Origin: Psychrobacter sp. P11F6
GTDB taxonomy: Bacteria; Pseudomonadota; Gammaproteobacteria; Pseudomonadales; Moraxellaceae
NCBI RefSeq assembly: GCF_001435295.1
Contig: NZ_CM003594.1
Coordinates: 1,364,001 to 1,428,000 of the forward strand
Direction of reading: 5' to 3'
DNA length: 64,000 bases
In this document: piece by piece, positions 37,896-47,072 of the stretch
Numbering within the stretch: the first letter of the stretch is position 1
Layout: each line of letters opens with the position of its first letter
Notes under the pieces: generated by a model
The model's database searches: none
Seen by the model: only the letters and a program-made list of their open reading frames with translations
Told to the model about the DNA's origin: nothing
Made by a program: the position numbers and the translations under genes

Positions 37896-39194
37896 TTGTT
37901 TACCACTTTTATGTTTGTACCTCGTTTGTGTCGTCCGCGCGCTTGTAAAGAAGCGTCTGCTAAACCTCCTCCGACATCACGCTATTCAAAGCGTCTTCGT
38001 CGTACCAATTCAATTGCTGGGTTATCAGCGCTGACGGCGATGCTGCTATTGCCTTATCCAGCTTTTGCCGCTGATGCTTTAGCAGAGCCGACCGCGATCA
38101 GTGTCTTATTACTCATACTTTTTGTGGTTGTCGCCATCGGTATCTCGTTTGTCTGTTCATTGGCTGAGTCTGCATTACTGAGCATGACGCCGTCTTATAT
38201 CGCTGATGTTCAAGAAAGCAATCCGAAAAAAGCAAATATGCTAAGACGCTTAAAGGTTGATAACATCGATCAGTCATTAGCGGCTATTTTGACTTTGAAT
38301 ACAGTGGCTCATACATTAGGTTCTATCGGTGCTGGTGCCCAAGCCACGATTGTGTTTGGTAGTGCATGGTTTGGACTGTTTTCTGCCATTATGACCTTGG
38401 CGATTTTGTTTTTATCTGAAATTATTCCAAAAACGCTTGGGACACTATACTGGCGTCAACTAAGCGGTATGGTCGCTTATTTCGTTCGAGGTATTATTCT
38501 GCTGTTGTATCCACTTATTTGGATATCAGAAAAGTTAACTAAATTGCTAGTACGTGGCAAAGAACCCCAAGCATTCAGTCGTCGTGAATTTGCGGCACTT
38601 GCCAGTATCGGTGAAGAGTCAGGACAGATTGACCCATTAGAATCGCGCATTATTCGCAATTTGCTGGCATTTGGTGCGATTAAAGTCGAAGATATCATGA
38701 CCCCGCGTTCGGTGATGTTGGCGTTTGAGGAAAACAAAACAGTCGCTGAATTGTTGGTTGATCGCCCAAAACTGACATTTTCACGACTGCCAATTTATGA
38801 TGGTGACTTAGATAACATCACAGGTTTTGTATTAAAAACAGACATGTTATTAGCAAAAGTAAACCATGCGATGCACAAGCCATTGACTCAGTTTAAACGT
38901 GACATTACTTTTGTTTTTTCAAAAATGAAACTGTTTGATTTGTTAGAGCTGATGCTAAAAAACCGTATTCATATTGCGATTACAGTCGGTGAGTATGGTG
39001 AAGTCAAAGGTTTGGTTACTTTAGAAGATGTCTTTGAGACTTTATTGGGACTTGAGATTGTGGATGAAATAGACCGCGTCGAAGACATGCAAGCACTGGC
39101 TCGACAAATGATGGACAGACGAGTAGAGCGACTGGGTATGAAGCTTAGTGATGATGAACAACAATACGAAGATAATAGTACGGACGCTAAGTAA
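37896..39194 (+). CDS. CNNM/CorC-type membrane protein (DUF21 + CBS)
   Basis: This 432-residue inner-membrane protein has a DUF21/CNNM transmembrane domain (FVCSLAESALLSMTPSYIADV, LTLNTVAHTLGSIGAGAQ, LFLSEIIPKTLG) followed by a CBS pair (VEDIMTPRSVMLAFEE and GEYGEVKGLVTLEDVFETLLG). Relatives act in magnesium or cobalt transport or in haemolysin-like export, and CBS domains sense adenine nucleotides. The start is unsure: a TTG at 37896 has AGG upstream, while the ATG at 37911 lacks a ribosome site. The first 50 residues are basic and unusual, and then comes a helix ending AFAADA that looks like a signal sequence. Confidence 0.87.
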   Translation: MFTTFMFVPRLCRPRACKEASAKPPPTSRYSKRLRRTNSIAGLSALTAMLLLPYPAFAADALAEPTAISVLLLILFVVVAIGISFVCSLAESALLSMTPSYIADVQESNPKKANMLRRLKVDNIDQSLAAILTLNTVAHTLGSIGAGAQATIVFGSAWFGLFSAIMTLAILFLSEIIPKTLGTLYWRQLSGMVAYFVRGIILLLYPLIWISEKLTKLLVRGKEPQAFSRREFAALASIGEESGQIDPLESRIIRNLLAFGAIKVEDIMTPRSVMLAFEENKTVAELLVDRPKLTFSRLPIYDGDLDNITGFVLKTDMLLAKVNHAMHKPLTQFKRDITFVFSKMKLFDLLELMLKNRIHIAITVGEYGEVKGLVTLEDVFETLLGLEIVDEIDRVEDMQALARQMMDRRVERLGMKLSDDEQQYEDNSTDAK

Positions 39195-39639
39195 GCTTCC
39201 GTTTGGCTTATTAAATTGAGATTAGATTGACAGAAAGCGACCTAAAATTAGGGCGAAAACCGAGTCGTGTACTGCGTAAGCGGCTCAGTTAGTATATTTT
39301 GTATTTATGATAACGATGGGCAGTGACTCATATTTTCAGAAATAAATGTGCCATATGGTTGGTATTTTAGTATTCGCAATAATTACACAGGGTGTCACAT
39401 AGCTGTGAGAATTGAATGATAGTCTCACTCTATGGTAAAAGTACGCTGTCATCATTAATAAGTAGGTGATGATTAAACAGATATTTTTCACAAGTAGAAT
39501 GAAGAGGGCATACGCTAGCCAGTGCTCGCTTCATTTATCATGATGTTAATGAGTAATAAACGACTACTATATTTAATCAATAAAAAACGTTAGTCATCAA
39601 AAGATGGCAACAACGATAACAGCATTGCTAAGGATTATG
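39195..39639. other. Gene-free stretch before small exported protein gene
   Basis: No gene, repeat or known RNA was recognised in these 445 bp; it should hold the promoter of the downstream gene. Confidence 0.4.
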
Positions 39640-40134
39640 ATGAAACGATTATGGGGAAAAGGGCTTTTGGCATTATTGCTAAAAAGTGCCAGCGTGGCGG
39701 CGGTAGTGACCGTTGTAAGTACTGTGAGTATCAGTGCACAAGCGGCAGCCATGACCGAAGCTTTGGTGCAGAACTATATAGCAGCAATGAAGTCATCAGC
39801 GAATAGCCAAAATGTCAATCAGGTCGCGCGTCTTGTCTCTGACGATGCACTGATTTCATTATCTAGAAAAGGTAAATCTACCAGTTTAGATAAAGATGCT
39901 TATTTGAAGTTGTTGCAAAATAGTTGGAATAACACCTCTAATTACCGTTATGATATTTCTGTGGATAATATCGTTATTACGGGCGATCAGGCCAAAGCCA
40001 ATGTAACGACCAATGAGAGCTGGGTAAAAGATGGTAAAAATGTCTCATTTGTCACCACTTCAAGAGTGACGCTGACGTTATCGACTGGTAATGCGGTGCT
40101 GCTACGTGCCGTATCACAAGTAACGATTAATTAA
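39640..40134 (+). CDS. Exported NTF2-like small protein, unknown function
   Basis: The protein has a long signal peptide (MKRLWGKGLLALLLKSASVA and onward, with probable cleavage after AQA) and a mature part of about 130 residues. The pattern of one helix (TEALVQNYIAAMKSSANSQN) followed by strands (NYRYDISVDNIVITGDQA, SRVTLTLSTG) resembles the SnoaL/NTF2 fold. The ATG at 39640 follows AGGA; an ATG at 39637 is adjacent, and one at 39604 would lengthen the leader. I cannot assign a role. It precedes the MltD-like gene by 354 bp. Confidence 0.75.
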   Translation: MKRLWGKGLLALLLKSASVAAVVTVVSTVSISAQAAAMTEALVQNYIAAMKSSANSQNVNQVARLVSDDALISLSRKGKSTSLDKDAYLKLLQNSWNNTSNYRYDISVDNIVITGDQAKANVTTNESWVKDGKNVSFVTTSRVTLTLSTGNAVLLRAVSQVTIN

Positions 40135-40488
40135 TTCATCGTTACTCGACTAATAACTCAGTACTAGCTAGGCAGCAATTAGGCATTATCAACAATTAGG
40201 TATTAATGGATAAGCATTGATTAAGAAACGTCTTGATCAGTGGATAATCAAAGAAAATAGTGCATTAATCAGGCTCTTCGAAAGCTAAGCATTCCATCAT
40301 AAATAACCATACAGATTCACAATGTTAAATAATTAAATGATTGATTGCATTTCGTGAATGGTCTGAAAATTGACTCAACTTATGATGATTGTCTTTTTAT
40401 ATTAGACTAGTCTTTGCTTCACATTGCATACTATACTAGCAAGCAACTTTATCTTATCACTTTCTGTCGTTAGGAAACTTCCAATATC
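40135..40488. other. Gene-free stretch upstream of the MltD-like gene
   Basis: No gene or recognised RNA in these 354 bp; AT-rich, probably containing the promoter of the transglycosylase gene. Confidence 0.4.
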
Positions 40489-43488
40489 ATGTCTACTGTG
40501 CTATCGAAATCTCGCTCATTTATTGCGTTGCCATTGACGCTTGCGGTATCCACTCTACTTATCAGTGCTTGTAGCAATACGTCAGCGGTAAAAAAGGGTG
40601 CGACCAATAGCTCATCTGTTATTACTAAACGCCCAGCTACTAAAGCGCCTGCAGCAAGCAGCAGTACGGACTATTCAACGGCATATTTAGATGCAGATAG
40701 TTTGGATGAGTTAGCCGATTTACTCGAAGCCACTGACATGACTATGGTGGAAGGCAACAAACTTGCTATTCAGCAATATGGTGATTTATGGAGTCGCTTA
40801 CGTGCTGGCTATCGTATGAATGGCGGTCAGCCGACTTATAATCAGCGTATCGAAGGGCAAAAAAGCTGGTTTACCAGTCGACAAGACTATTTAAATCGTT
40901 TAACTGCACGTGCCAGTCGCTATATCTATCACACCGTACGAGAAGCTGAGCGTCGTAATATCCCGACAGAGCTGGCTTTGTTACCTGTCATTGAGAGCTC
41001 TTACGATCCAAGCGGTACCAGTAGTGCGGCAGCAGCAGGCTTATGGCAGTTCATTCCAAGTACGGGTCGTATTTATGGTTTGAATCAAAGCAGTACCTAT
41101 GATGGTCGCCGTGATGTCATCGAATCAACTCGCGCCGCTTATGACTTCTTGACCGCACTACATAACCAGTTTGGCAGTTGGGAGTTAGCATTAGCTGCTT
41201 ATAATGCGGGTCCTGGTCGCGTGCAAAAGGCCATTGATGCTAATAGAGCTCAGGGTTTACCGACAGATTATTGGTCTCTGAGATTGCCTACTGAAACGAT
41301 GAACTACGTGCCGCGTTTCTTGGCGGTAGCGGAAATTGTTGCCAAGCCTGAGCAATATGGTGTCTACTTGCCAGCCATCGCCAACCGTCAGCATTTCCGT
41401 AGTGTGCCAGTGAATTATGGCGTGAGCTTGGCTGAAGTTGCGCAAATGACAGGCGTGAGCTACGACGAATTAGAAAGGTTAAATACGGCCTTAACGTCAG
41501 GGCGTGTTGATTCTTCTGGTCCCCAGCGTATTATTATTCCTAATGATGTGAGTCTTAATACCGACGTTAAATTGAGCTCATTGAGAGGCAATGGTACGGG
41601 CAATATACTGGCATCGAGTAATACAAGCACACCAAGTAGCACGACCACGACGCCAAGCTATAATAACAAGCCCTATACTGGCTCCTCATTACCATCGACA
41701 GGTAGCGCCTTGGCTGATTATGCTGCAAGCGCTAGTGTGCCGCAGCAAACGACCAGTTATATATCACCGTCAGCCACACCTACTAGCAGCTCTGTCTACA
41801 GTAATAATGCCTCGGTGCGTACTGAGCCACCATTGAGTACGGCAGAAACCAACAAGATCAATGCTGAGCTAAAAAGCAGCAACAGTCTACCGACCACCTC
41901 TGCTCAAATTACACAGAATAATACGATTGTCCAAGAACCACCACTGAGCAAAGAAGAGCGTGATTTTATTGCCAATCAAATTCGCAGTAACACGCCTGAA
42001 ACCAATGTAATCAATGCTGATGGTAATATTAATTTATCCGCAGTACAGACGCAGCAGTCTATTCTAGAAGCCAGTGGCGAAGAGAAAAAGCTTAGCTTTG
42101 CAAAAACATCAGTAAGCAAGCCAAAACCCCAAGGTGCACGTACCACTTATACCGTCAAGCGTGGTGATACCTTGTCTAATATCGCCAGTCGTGCGGGTGT
42201 CAGTTGGCGCGATATCGCTGAATGGAATCAAATAGATGCCAGCTCTAAGCTGCTATCAGGCAGTACCTTATACTTATACAATGCAAAAACCATCGAACCG
42301 TTGAGCACAGCTAACAATGCCGCGGCAAGCCAACCAGAGAGCTATGTAGTACAAAGCGGCGATACGCTAATTGGTACTGCTAACCGCTTTGGTCTATCGG
42401 TGACTCAGTTGGCAACCTACAATAATTTGAGTAGTAGAGCGGATTTACTACGTGGTCAGAAGCTATGGCTGATACCAGGTAAGGTGACTGCGCCAGTGAC
42501 CACGCCTGCTGCTCCCTCGACCAAGCCAAGTAAATCAAGCACCGCTACTAAGAACTATAAAGTAAAAGCGGGCGATGGCTTGATTGCTCTCGCACGTCAG
42601 TTCAATGTTTCAACTGATACACTTGCCAGCCTCAATAATATGAGCACTACAAGCTCACTATATGTTGGTCAAACTCTAAAAGTACCTGCAAGTGTCGATT
42701 TCGATGCAGCAAACACCTCAAGCTCTAGTAGCCGTAACAGCAGCTCAAGTTCGGTGGCAACCACCAACTATAAAGTAAAATCTGGCGATACTTTGATCGG
42801 CATTGCCAATAGCGTGGGTATCAGTCCAGCTGAGCTTGCGGCGGTGAATAGCAACTTTGATGCAAAAGCACGCTTACAACGTGGTCAAACCATCAAAGTA
42901 CCCGTGTCTAAAGGATTGGTTGATCGTCAGCTAAATGATAAAACTGTCAGTTATAAAGTAAAATCAGGCGATACGTTAACAGGCGTGGCGCAACGTTATA
43001 ATATCGGTCTTAGTGACTTGGCAACAGCGAACAACCTGAAAACCAACTCTAATTTGATACTCGGTCGTACGATTACGATTCCTGCCAGTGGCAGCGTTGT
43101 AGCTACCTCTAGTAGCAATAACCAAAGCAGTAGTTCGGCTAGTAGCACTGCCGCAACTAGCACAGCGAGCAGTGGCAAAAAATTGGGCAACACCGAGAGC
43201 TATAAAGTTAAATCAGGTGATGGTTTGATTGCTTTGGCACGTCAATTTGGTGTTTCGATAGACGATTTGGCTGCCACCAACGATCTCGCGACTAATGCCC
43301 AGTTGCAGCGTGGACAAACGCTTAAAGTACCAAAGCTCACAGTGAGCTACACCGTTGGGTCAGGAGACAGTTTGATTGGCTTAGCACGTAAATATGGCGT
43401 CTCTACGCAAGAATTGGCTGAAATGAATAATATCGCGGCGGATACGATGCTACAGCGCGGTCAGCGCTTGACCGTACCTAATCGTTAA
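40489..43488 (+). CDS. mltD: MltD-like lytic transglycosylase with seven LysM repeats
   Basis: This 999-residue outer-membrane lipoprotein (lipobox LISAC, Cys28) should cut peptidoglycan glycan strands with formation of 1,6-anhydroMurNAc. The SLT domain carries the catalytic glutamate in LLPVIESSYDP, plus AAGLWQFIPSTGR and LALAAYNAGPGRVQ. A Ser/Thr-rich linker follows, then seven LysM modules (YTVKRGDTL, YVVQSGDTL, YKVKAGDGL, YKVKSGDTL twice, YKVKSGDGL, YTVGSGDSL), separated by Ser/Thr-rich spacers. A degenerate eighth module lies just after the SLT domain. E. coli MltD has only two or three LysM modules and 452 residues, so this protein is more than twice as long. A strong terminator follows. 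Confidence 0.93.
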   Translation: MSTVLSKSRSFIALPLTLAVSTLLISACSNTSAVKKGATNSSSVITKRPATKAPAASSSTDYSTAYLDADSLDELADLLEATDMTMVEGNKLAIQQYGDLWSRLRAGYRMNGGQPTYNQRIEGQKSWFTSRQDYLNRLTARASRYIYHTVREAERRNIPTELALLPVIESSYDPSGTSSAAAAGLWQFIPSTGRIYGLNQSSTYDGRRDVIESTRAAYDFLTALHNQFGSWELALAAYNAGPGRVQKAIDANRAQGLPTDYWSLRLPTETMNYVPRFLAVAEIVAKPEQYGVYLPAIANRQHFRSVPVNYGVSLAEVAQMTGVSYDELERLNTALTSGRVDSSGPQRIIIPNDVSLNTDVKLSSLRGNGTGNILASSNTSTPSSTTTTPSYNNKPYTGSSLPSTGSALADYAASASVPQQTTSYISPSATPTSSSVYSNNASVRTEPPLSTAETNKINAELKSSNSLPTTSAQITQNNTIVQEPPLSKEERDFIANQIRSNTPETNVINADGNINLSAVQTQQSILEASGEEKKLSFAKTSVSKPKPQGARTTYTVKRGDTLSNIASRAGVSWRDIAEWNQIDASSKLLSGSTLYLYNAKTIEPLSTANNAAASQPESYVVQSGDTLIGTANRFGLSVTQLATYNNLSSRADLLRGQKLWLIPGKVTAPVTTPAAPSTKPSKSSTATKNYKVKAGDGLIALARQFNVSTDTLASLNNMSTTSSLYVGQTLKVPASVDFDAANTSSSSSRNSSSSSVATTNYKVKSGDTLIGIANSVGISPAELAAVNSNFDAKARLQRGQTIKVPVSKGLVDRQLNDKTVSYKVKSGDTLTGVAQRYNIGLSDLATANNLKTNSNLILGRTITIPASGSVVATSSSNNQSSSSASSTAATSTASSGKKLGNTESYKVKSGDGLIALARQFGVSIDDLAATNDLATNAQLQRGQTLKVPKLTVSYTVGSGDSLIGLARKYGVSTQELAEMNNIAADTMLQRGQRLTVPNR

Positions 43489-43550
43489 GAGTAAGTTGCT
43501 TAGTGAAATAATAGCTAAGTAAATACGATTAAGACAGATCATTCTGCACA

Positions 43551-43583
43551 AAAAAGCTGCTCTTTATAAGAGCAGCTTTTTTT
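43551..43583 (+). terminator. Intrinsic terminator between convergent transglycosylase genes
   Basis: A 13-bp stem (AAAAAGCTGCTCT / AGAGCAGCTTTTT) around a short loop is followed by T. The A-run on the left side means it should work in both directions. Confidence 0.88.
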
Positions 43584-43627
43584 ATCTGTGACATTCAATT
43601 CTCAAAATATTTAATAATATTTATCAA

Positions 43628-44836
43628 CTAAACGGTTTGAGTTTTGATAGTTTCAAGATAACTTCTAATATTGCTAACATAATGCATCGCTTGACCATAA
43701 CGACTATTGGCAGCTTTATTATCAGCTAAGTACGCATAAACGTTCGCCCAGTTTTTATCATCAATACCTTGATCTCGCAGTTTACGCTGAATACTCTTTA
43801 CTGCATTTGGTCCCATGTTGTAGCCGGCAAGCGCAAACCAAATACGATCTGTCTTTGGCACATCAGCAAAGTCATCTTTCATTTGCTCTAAATAACGCGC
43901 GCCGCCGCCGATACTTTGGTAGGGATCGACGCGATCTGAGACGCCCATTGCTTTGGCTGTATTATTGGTCAACATCATGAGACCACGCACACCCGTTGGC
44001 GATACAGCATTGGCATCAAGGTGTGATTCTTGATAACCCATGGCCACCAATAATTCCCAATCATGATTATAATTGCGTGCTTGCTCTTCAAAAGACGATT
44101 GATAATCAGGCAGTTTTTCGGTCAACGTTTTTTGGAAATGATCTTGGCTATAGGCGTCTTTCAGCAAGTTTTGATTGTAAAAGGCAGCAAGTTTTTGTGT
44201 GTTTTTCAGCTTAATGCTGTCACATAAAAAGTAACTGGCTTTTTGTGATAATGGGTCATTGGATGAATTGAACGTCCAACTGACTTTTGGATGTAAACCA
44301 TTCTTTGTTAAGCTGGCGTCATAGCCGCAACTGATGTTGATAGACGATAAGTTAAACTTGCTCTTTAATTGCGTACTGGCCGTTGTTAATGCCATGTCTA
44401 CCTCGCCCGATCTCAACGCCTTTAGGGCAGTTTCTTCATTGGCATACGCTTTTAGATCGATATCAACGCCAAGCTCGTCAGCATAAGTACGTACCAAATC
44501 AAAACCAAAGCCATGTTGAAAACCGTCAGTCGCAAAATAAGTGCTGTCACCGGGGACGGCAGCGATGGTTAACGTGCTTTCTAGCATGACGTTATCATAG
44601 GCTGGCACTGGCGCACGCATCGTCGTCAGACTCTCAGCAGGTAAAGAGAGAAGGGCAATACTAGAAACTTGCGCCAGCTTTTTGGTTCTAGAAAAACGAC
44701 TCGATGTCGTCGGGGTAACGGATGAAACGATGTTACTTTTAGTGTTCGGTAGGCGTTTAGATGGACGCAGTAAATAAGAAATACGGCGTCTAGCCCCTTG
44801 CGCAGATACTTTCACACGATAAGTAATACGCTGCAT
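43628..44836 (-). CDS. MltF-like lytic transglycosylase
   Basis: This 402-residue envelope protein joins a periplasmic amino-acid-binding-type domain (about 85-245; GFGFDLVRTYADELGVDI, SGEVDMALTTAS) to a C-terminal SLT domain with the catalytic Glu in MGYQESHLDANAVSPTGVRG. This is the MltF layout; in MltF the first domain senses muropeptides and controls the second. The first 50 residues are basic and unusual, and a signal-like helix appears only at about 53-68 (KLAQVSSIALLSLPA), so the targeting is unclear. AGGAG precedes the ATG. It is convergent with the MltD-like gene. Confidence 0.9.
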   Translation of the reverse strand: MQRITYRVKVSAQGARRRISYLLRPSKRLPNTKSNIVSSVTPTTSSRFSRTKKLAQVSSIALLSLPAESLTTMRAPVPAYDNVMLESTLTIAAVPGDSTYFATDGFQHGFGFDLVRTYADELGVDIDLKAYANEETALKALRSGEVDMALTTASTQLKSKFNLSSINISCGYDASLTKNGLHPKVSWTFNSSNDPLSQKASYFLCDSIKLKNTQKLAAFYNQNLLKDAYSQDHFQKTLTEKLPDYQSSFEEQARNYNHDWELLVAMGYQESHLDANAVSPTGVRGLMMLTNNTAKAMGVSDRVDPYQSIGGGARYLEQMKDDFADVPKTDRIWFALAGYNMGPNAVKSIQRKLRDQGIDDKNWANVYAYLADNKAANSRYGQAMHYVSNIRSYLETIKTQTV

Positions 44837-45533
44837 GGATGTCTCCTGATTTTAGCCATCCTGCTTACCGTAAAACGCTTATGAGTGTATGCTTATAAAG
44901 TAGCCATACATCGATGTTGCATTTTAGACAACCACGCACTTCTTAATAAGATAAGTGCGTCGTCATCTTGTTTAATAATAGTGCCGCTAATGAATTTTTA
45001 TCAGATGTAGCGGTGCAGTTTTTAATTAGCTGGTTATCTACTGGCGTATTCGGCGTATCAGGTAAGAGGGCTAAAAAATCTCTCAAAATATCAATATAAA
45101 ACATCGATATAAAGTATCAATACAAAATGATGAACGCACAACACCGCGAAGGATATAAATCGGATGATTCCTTCATCGATGCATAGATAGGGCTAAGAAT
45201 AAAACAACTATATATTAAACATAGGTAAGGTCATGAACTAAGTTATTGAGACAAAACATAGAATGTTCGGGGTGCTTATGCACTCAGCTTTTCTATGCTG
45301 ATATTAATGACCATAGCCTCTTTAAATCATTTGTAATAGAGTCAACAGTGATTAATTTTTTGTCCAGCAATAAGGGTAAGCAAGTCGCTATTTTCATTAC
45401 TAATAAAGAAATGATAGAAAATTTACTCAAACATTCTATCAATCAAGCGGTTGCTAACCCAGTATCGCGACACTTAAATCAAGATAGACCATGCTGCTGA
45501 AAATATATCACGCACAGTGTGTCTATTAGTAAA

Positions 45534-45597
45534 CCGTCCAAAATCTCGCTATCTATATGACCTCAATAGCTATACAACATAGCGAGATTTTAGGCGG
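45534..45597. repeat. Long imperfect palindrome
   Basis: Two 19-base arms (CCGTCCAAAATCTCGCTAT and ATAGCGAGATTTTAGGCGG) pair at nearly all positions around a 26-nt loop. No T-tract follows. It could be a recombination site, a dispersed repeat or the stem of an unknown RNA. Confidence 0.6.
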
Positions 45598-45868
45598 TTA
45601 TACTCATTTAAGTACCATAACCGGAAGCTGTAATAAATGGGAAGCCTCATGACAAGACATTCTTTCTTCGGATATTAATATGCGGATATTCCTTGGATTA
45701 TTCAAGTGTGGTTAAGAAATTAGCGATAAAACTTAACAATTGGGCTATAGACGGTTAAAAATGCCCTTGTTATTGGTACACTATTGAAAATTGCAGCAGC
45801 AAAAATTATGCATACTGGACAATAATACTGATTATTATTAGCCTTGTTTTCCGAAAATTATTCTAAAT

Positions 45869-45901
45869 TTAGATAGCTATTAGATAGCTATTAGATAGCT
45901 A
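45869..45901. repeat. Three tandem copies of an 11-bp unit
   Basis: TTAGATAGCTA occurs three times without gaps or mismatches, 22 bp downstream of the NIF3-family gene's stop. It is probably a variable-number repeat. Confidence 0.85.
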
Positions 45902-45923
45902 TGAGTAGAGTTGAGGACACAGT

Positions 45924-46757
45924 CTAAGCAGGATTATCAATATCTACAAAGGTCACGGGTATGCCAAATGCTTGAGAAACTATGTGACCGAGTGCTTGAA
46001 TACCGCCGCGTTCTGTCGCGTGATGTCCACAAGCGAAATAATCAATGCCCAGCTCACGGGCAATATGGGTGGTACGTTCTGATATTTCGCCAGAGATAAA
46101 GGCGTCACAGCCCATCAATGCAGCTTGTTCGATCATATCTTGTGCGCCGCCCGTACAAATGCCCACGTGTTCGATAATTCTGTTATTATCGATATGAGCG
46201 CTTGTACTATTCGGTGCGCTATAATTGGCAGAGATATGCAATGGCAATCGTCCTAGCGTCTGAGTAATGTGAGTAATGAGGCTTTGAGCATTTTGCGGTG
46301 TACAAGTAGCGATATTACCTACTGGATGCGACTCACTAGGGTATAAAGCGCCGATAACGGTCATGTTTAATGCGTCAGCCAGCTTGGCATTATTACCAAT
46401 GACAGGATGGGCATCGAGCGGTAGATGATAAGCAATCAAAGAGATACCATGCTGCATAAGTTTACGGATACGCTGACCTTTCATACCAGTGATGGGGGCA
46501 GGTTCGCCTTTCCAAAAATAACCATGATGTACCATAATGGCGTCTGCATTGTCAGCAATCGCCGCATCAATCAACGCCTCACAAGCCGTTACACCAGTGA
46601 TGATGCGCTTGATAGGTCGACCCCCATCTACTTGTAAACCATTAGGGGCATAATCTTTAAAAGCATCTGCTGATAAATAGTCATCACAGAATGTGGTCAG
46701 CGCTTGAACGGTAATGGCGGTATTTGAGGGCTTGGTTGAGATATTGTGTGTGGTCAT
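45924..46757 (-). CDS. NIF3/YbgI-family dinuclear metal protein
   Basis: This 277-residue cytoplasmic protein belongs to the NIF3 family (also annotated as GTP cyclohydrolase 1 type 2). The metal-binding residues are visible in DAIMVHHGYFW and, near the C terminus, FACGHHATERGG, and the start NGLQVDGGRPIKRIITGVTA is typical. It probably forms a hexameric ring with two metals per subunit; its function is uncertain. AAGGGAAT precedes the ATG. In E. coli-like genomes it is not usually next to a DegS-type protease, but that order is common in pseudomonads and relatives. Confidence 0.92.
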   Translation of the reverse strand: MTTHNISTKPSNTAITVQALTTFCDDYLSADAFKDYAPNGLQVDGGRPIKRIITGVTACEALIDAAIADNADAIMVHHGYFWKGEPAPITGMKGQRIRKLMQHGISLIAYHLPLDAHPVIGNNAKLADALNMTVIGALYPSESHPVGNIATCTPQNAQSLITHITQTLGRLPLHISANYSAPNSTSAHIDNNRIIEHVGICTGGAQDMIEQAALMGCDAFISGEISERTTHIARELGIDYFACGHHATERGGIQALGHIVSQAFGIPVTFVDIDNPA

Positions 46758-47072
46758 GGTATTCCCTTATAATTGATTCAGTGGGGCAAGCATTTATAGC
46801 TAAGATGTGGCTTTTGATAATGAGTATTTTAACATGTGGCTACAGTAGGATAGACAACCCTACTCACTGAAATGGTACACGATACGTTACAACTGGGTAG
46901 TATTGGCGGTTATAATTTATACATGTAAGCTTGTCGTATAGATAGTGCAAAAAAACAACCATCTAGTGGGCTGTGAACGTTTGATAAATGCTGCTCAATG
47001 CGTCCTAATATACACCATGCTTCTCACCTTATTCATCTTCGTCTGTTTGTATCAAATTTATAGAGGTTTTAT
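46758..47072. other. Divergent intergenic region, NIF3 / DegS-like
   Basis: These 315 bp separate divergent genes and should hold both promoters. No specific element was recognised. Confidence 0.4.

Larger units (their letters stand above)
44837..45923. other. Gene-poor kilobase with hairpin and triple repeat
   Basis: This is the longest stretch without a convincing gene (1087 bp). It is AT-rich. It holds a long hairpin (45534-45597) and an 11-bp unit repeated three times (45869-45901). A TTG-started frame at 45246-45500 encodes 84 residues with no clear ribosome site or family; I do not call it a gene. It may be decayed coding sequence. Confidence 0.5.

Noticed and set aside
37804-38034. 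76-codon hydrophobic plus-strand frame
   Set aside because: It overlaps the start of the CNNM-type gene in another frame, lacks a ribosome site, and its hydrophobicity comes from a T-rich sequence.
45246-45500. 84-codon plus-strand frame
   Set aside because: It starts at TTG, has no ribosome site and matches no family I know; the region looks like decayed or non-coding DNA.
45869-45901. Triple repeat as a small CRISPR array
   Set aside because: The units are only 11 bp and have no spacers; it is a simple tandem repeat, and no cas genes are present.
45910-45927. Second copy of the 7833-8002 element end (TTGAGGACAC)
   Set aside because: Only a short partial match to TGAGGACAAGCCC, with no partner end in the neighbourhood.
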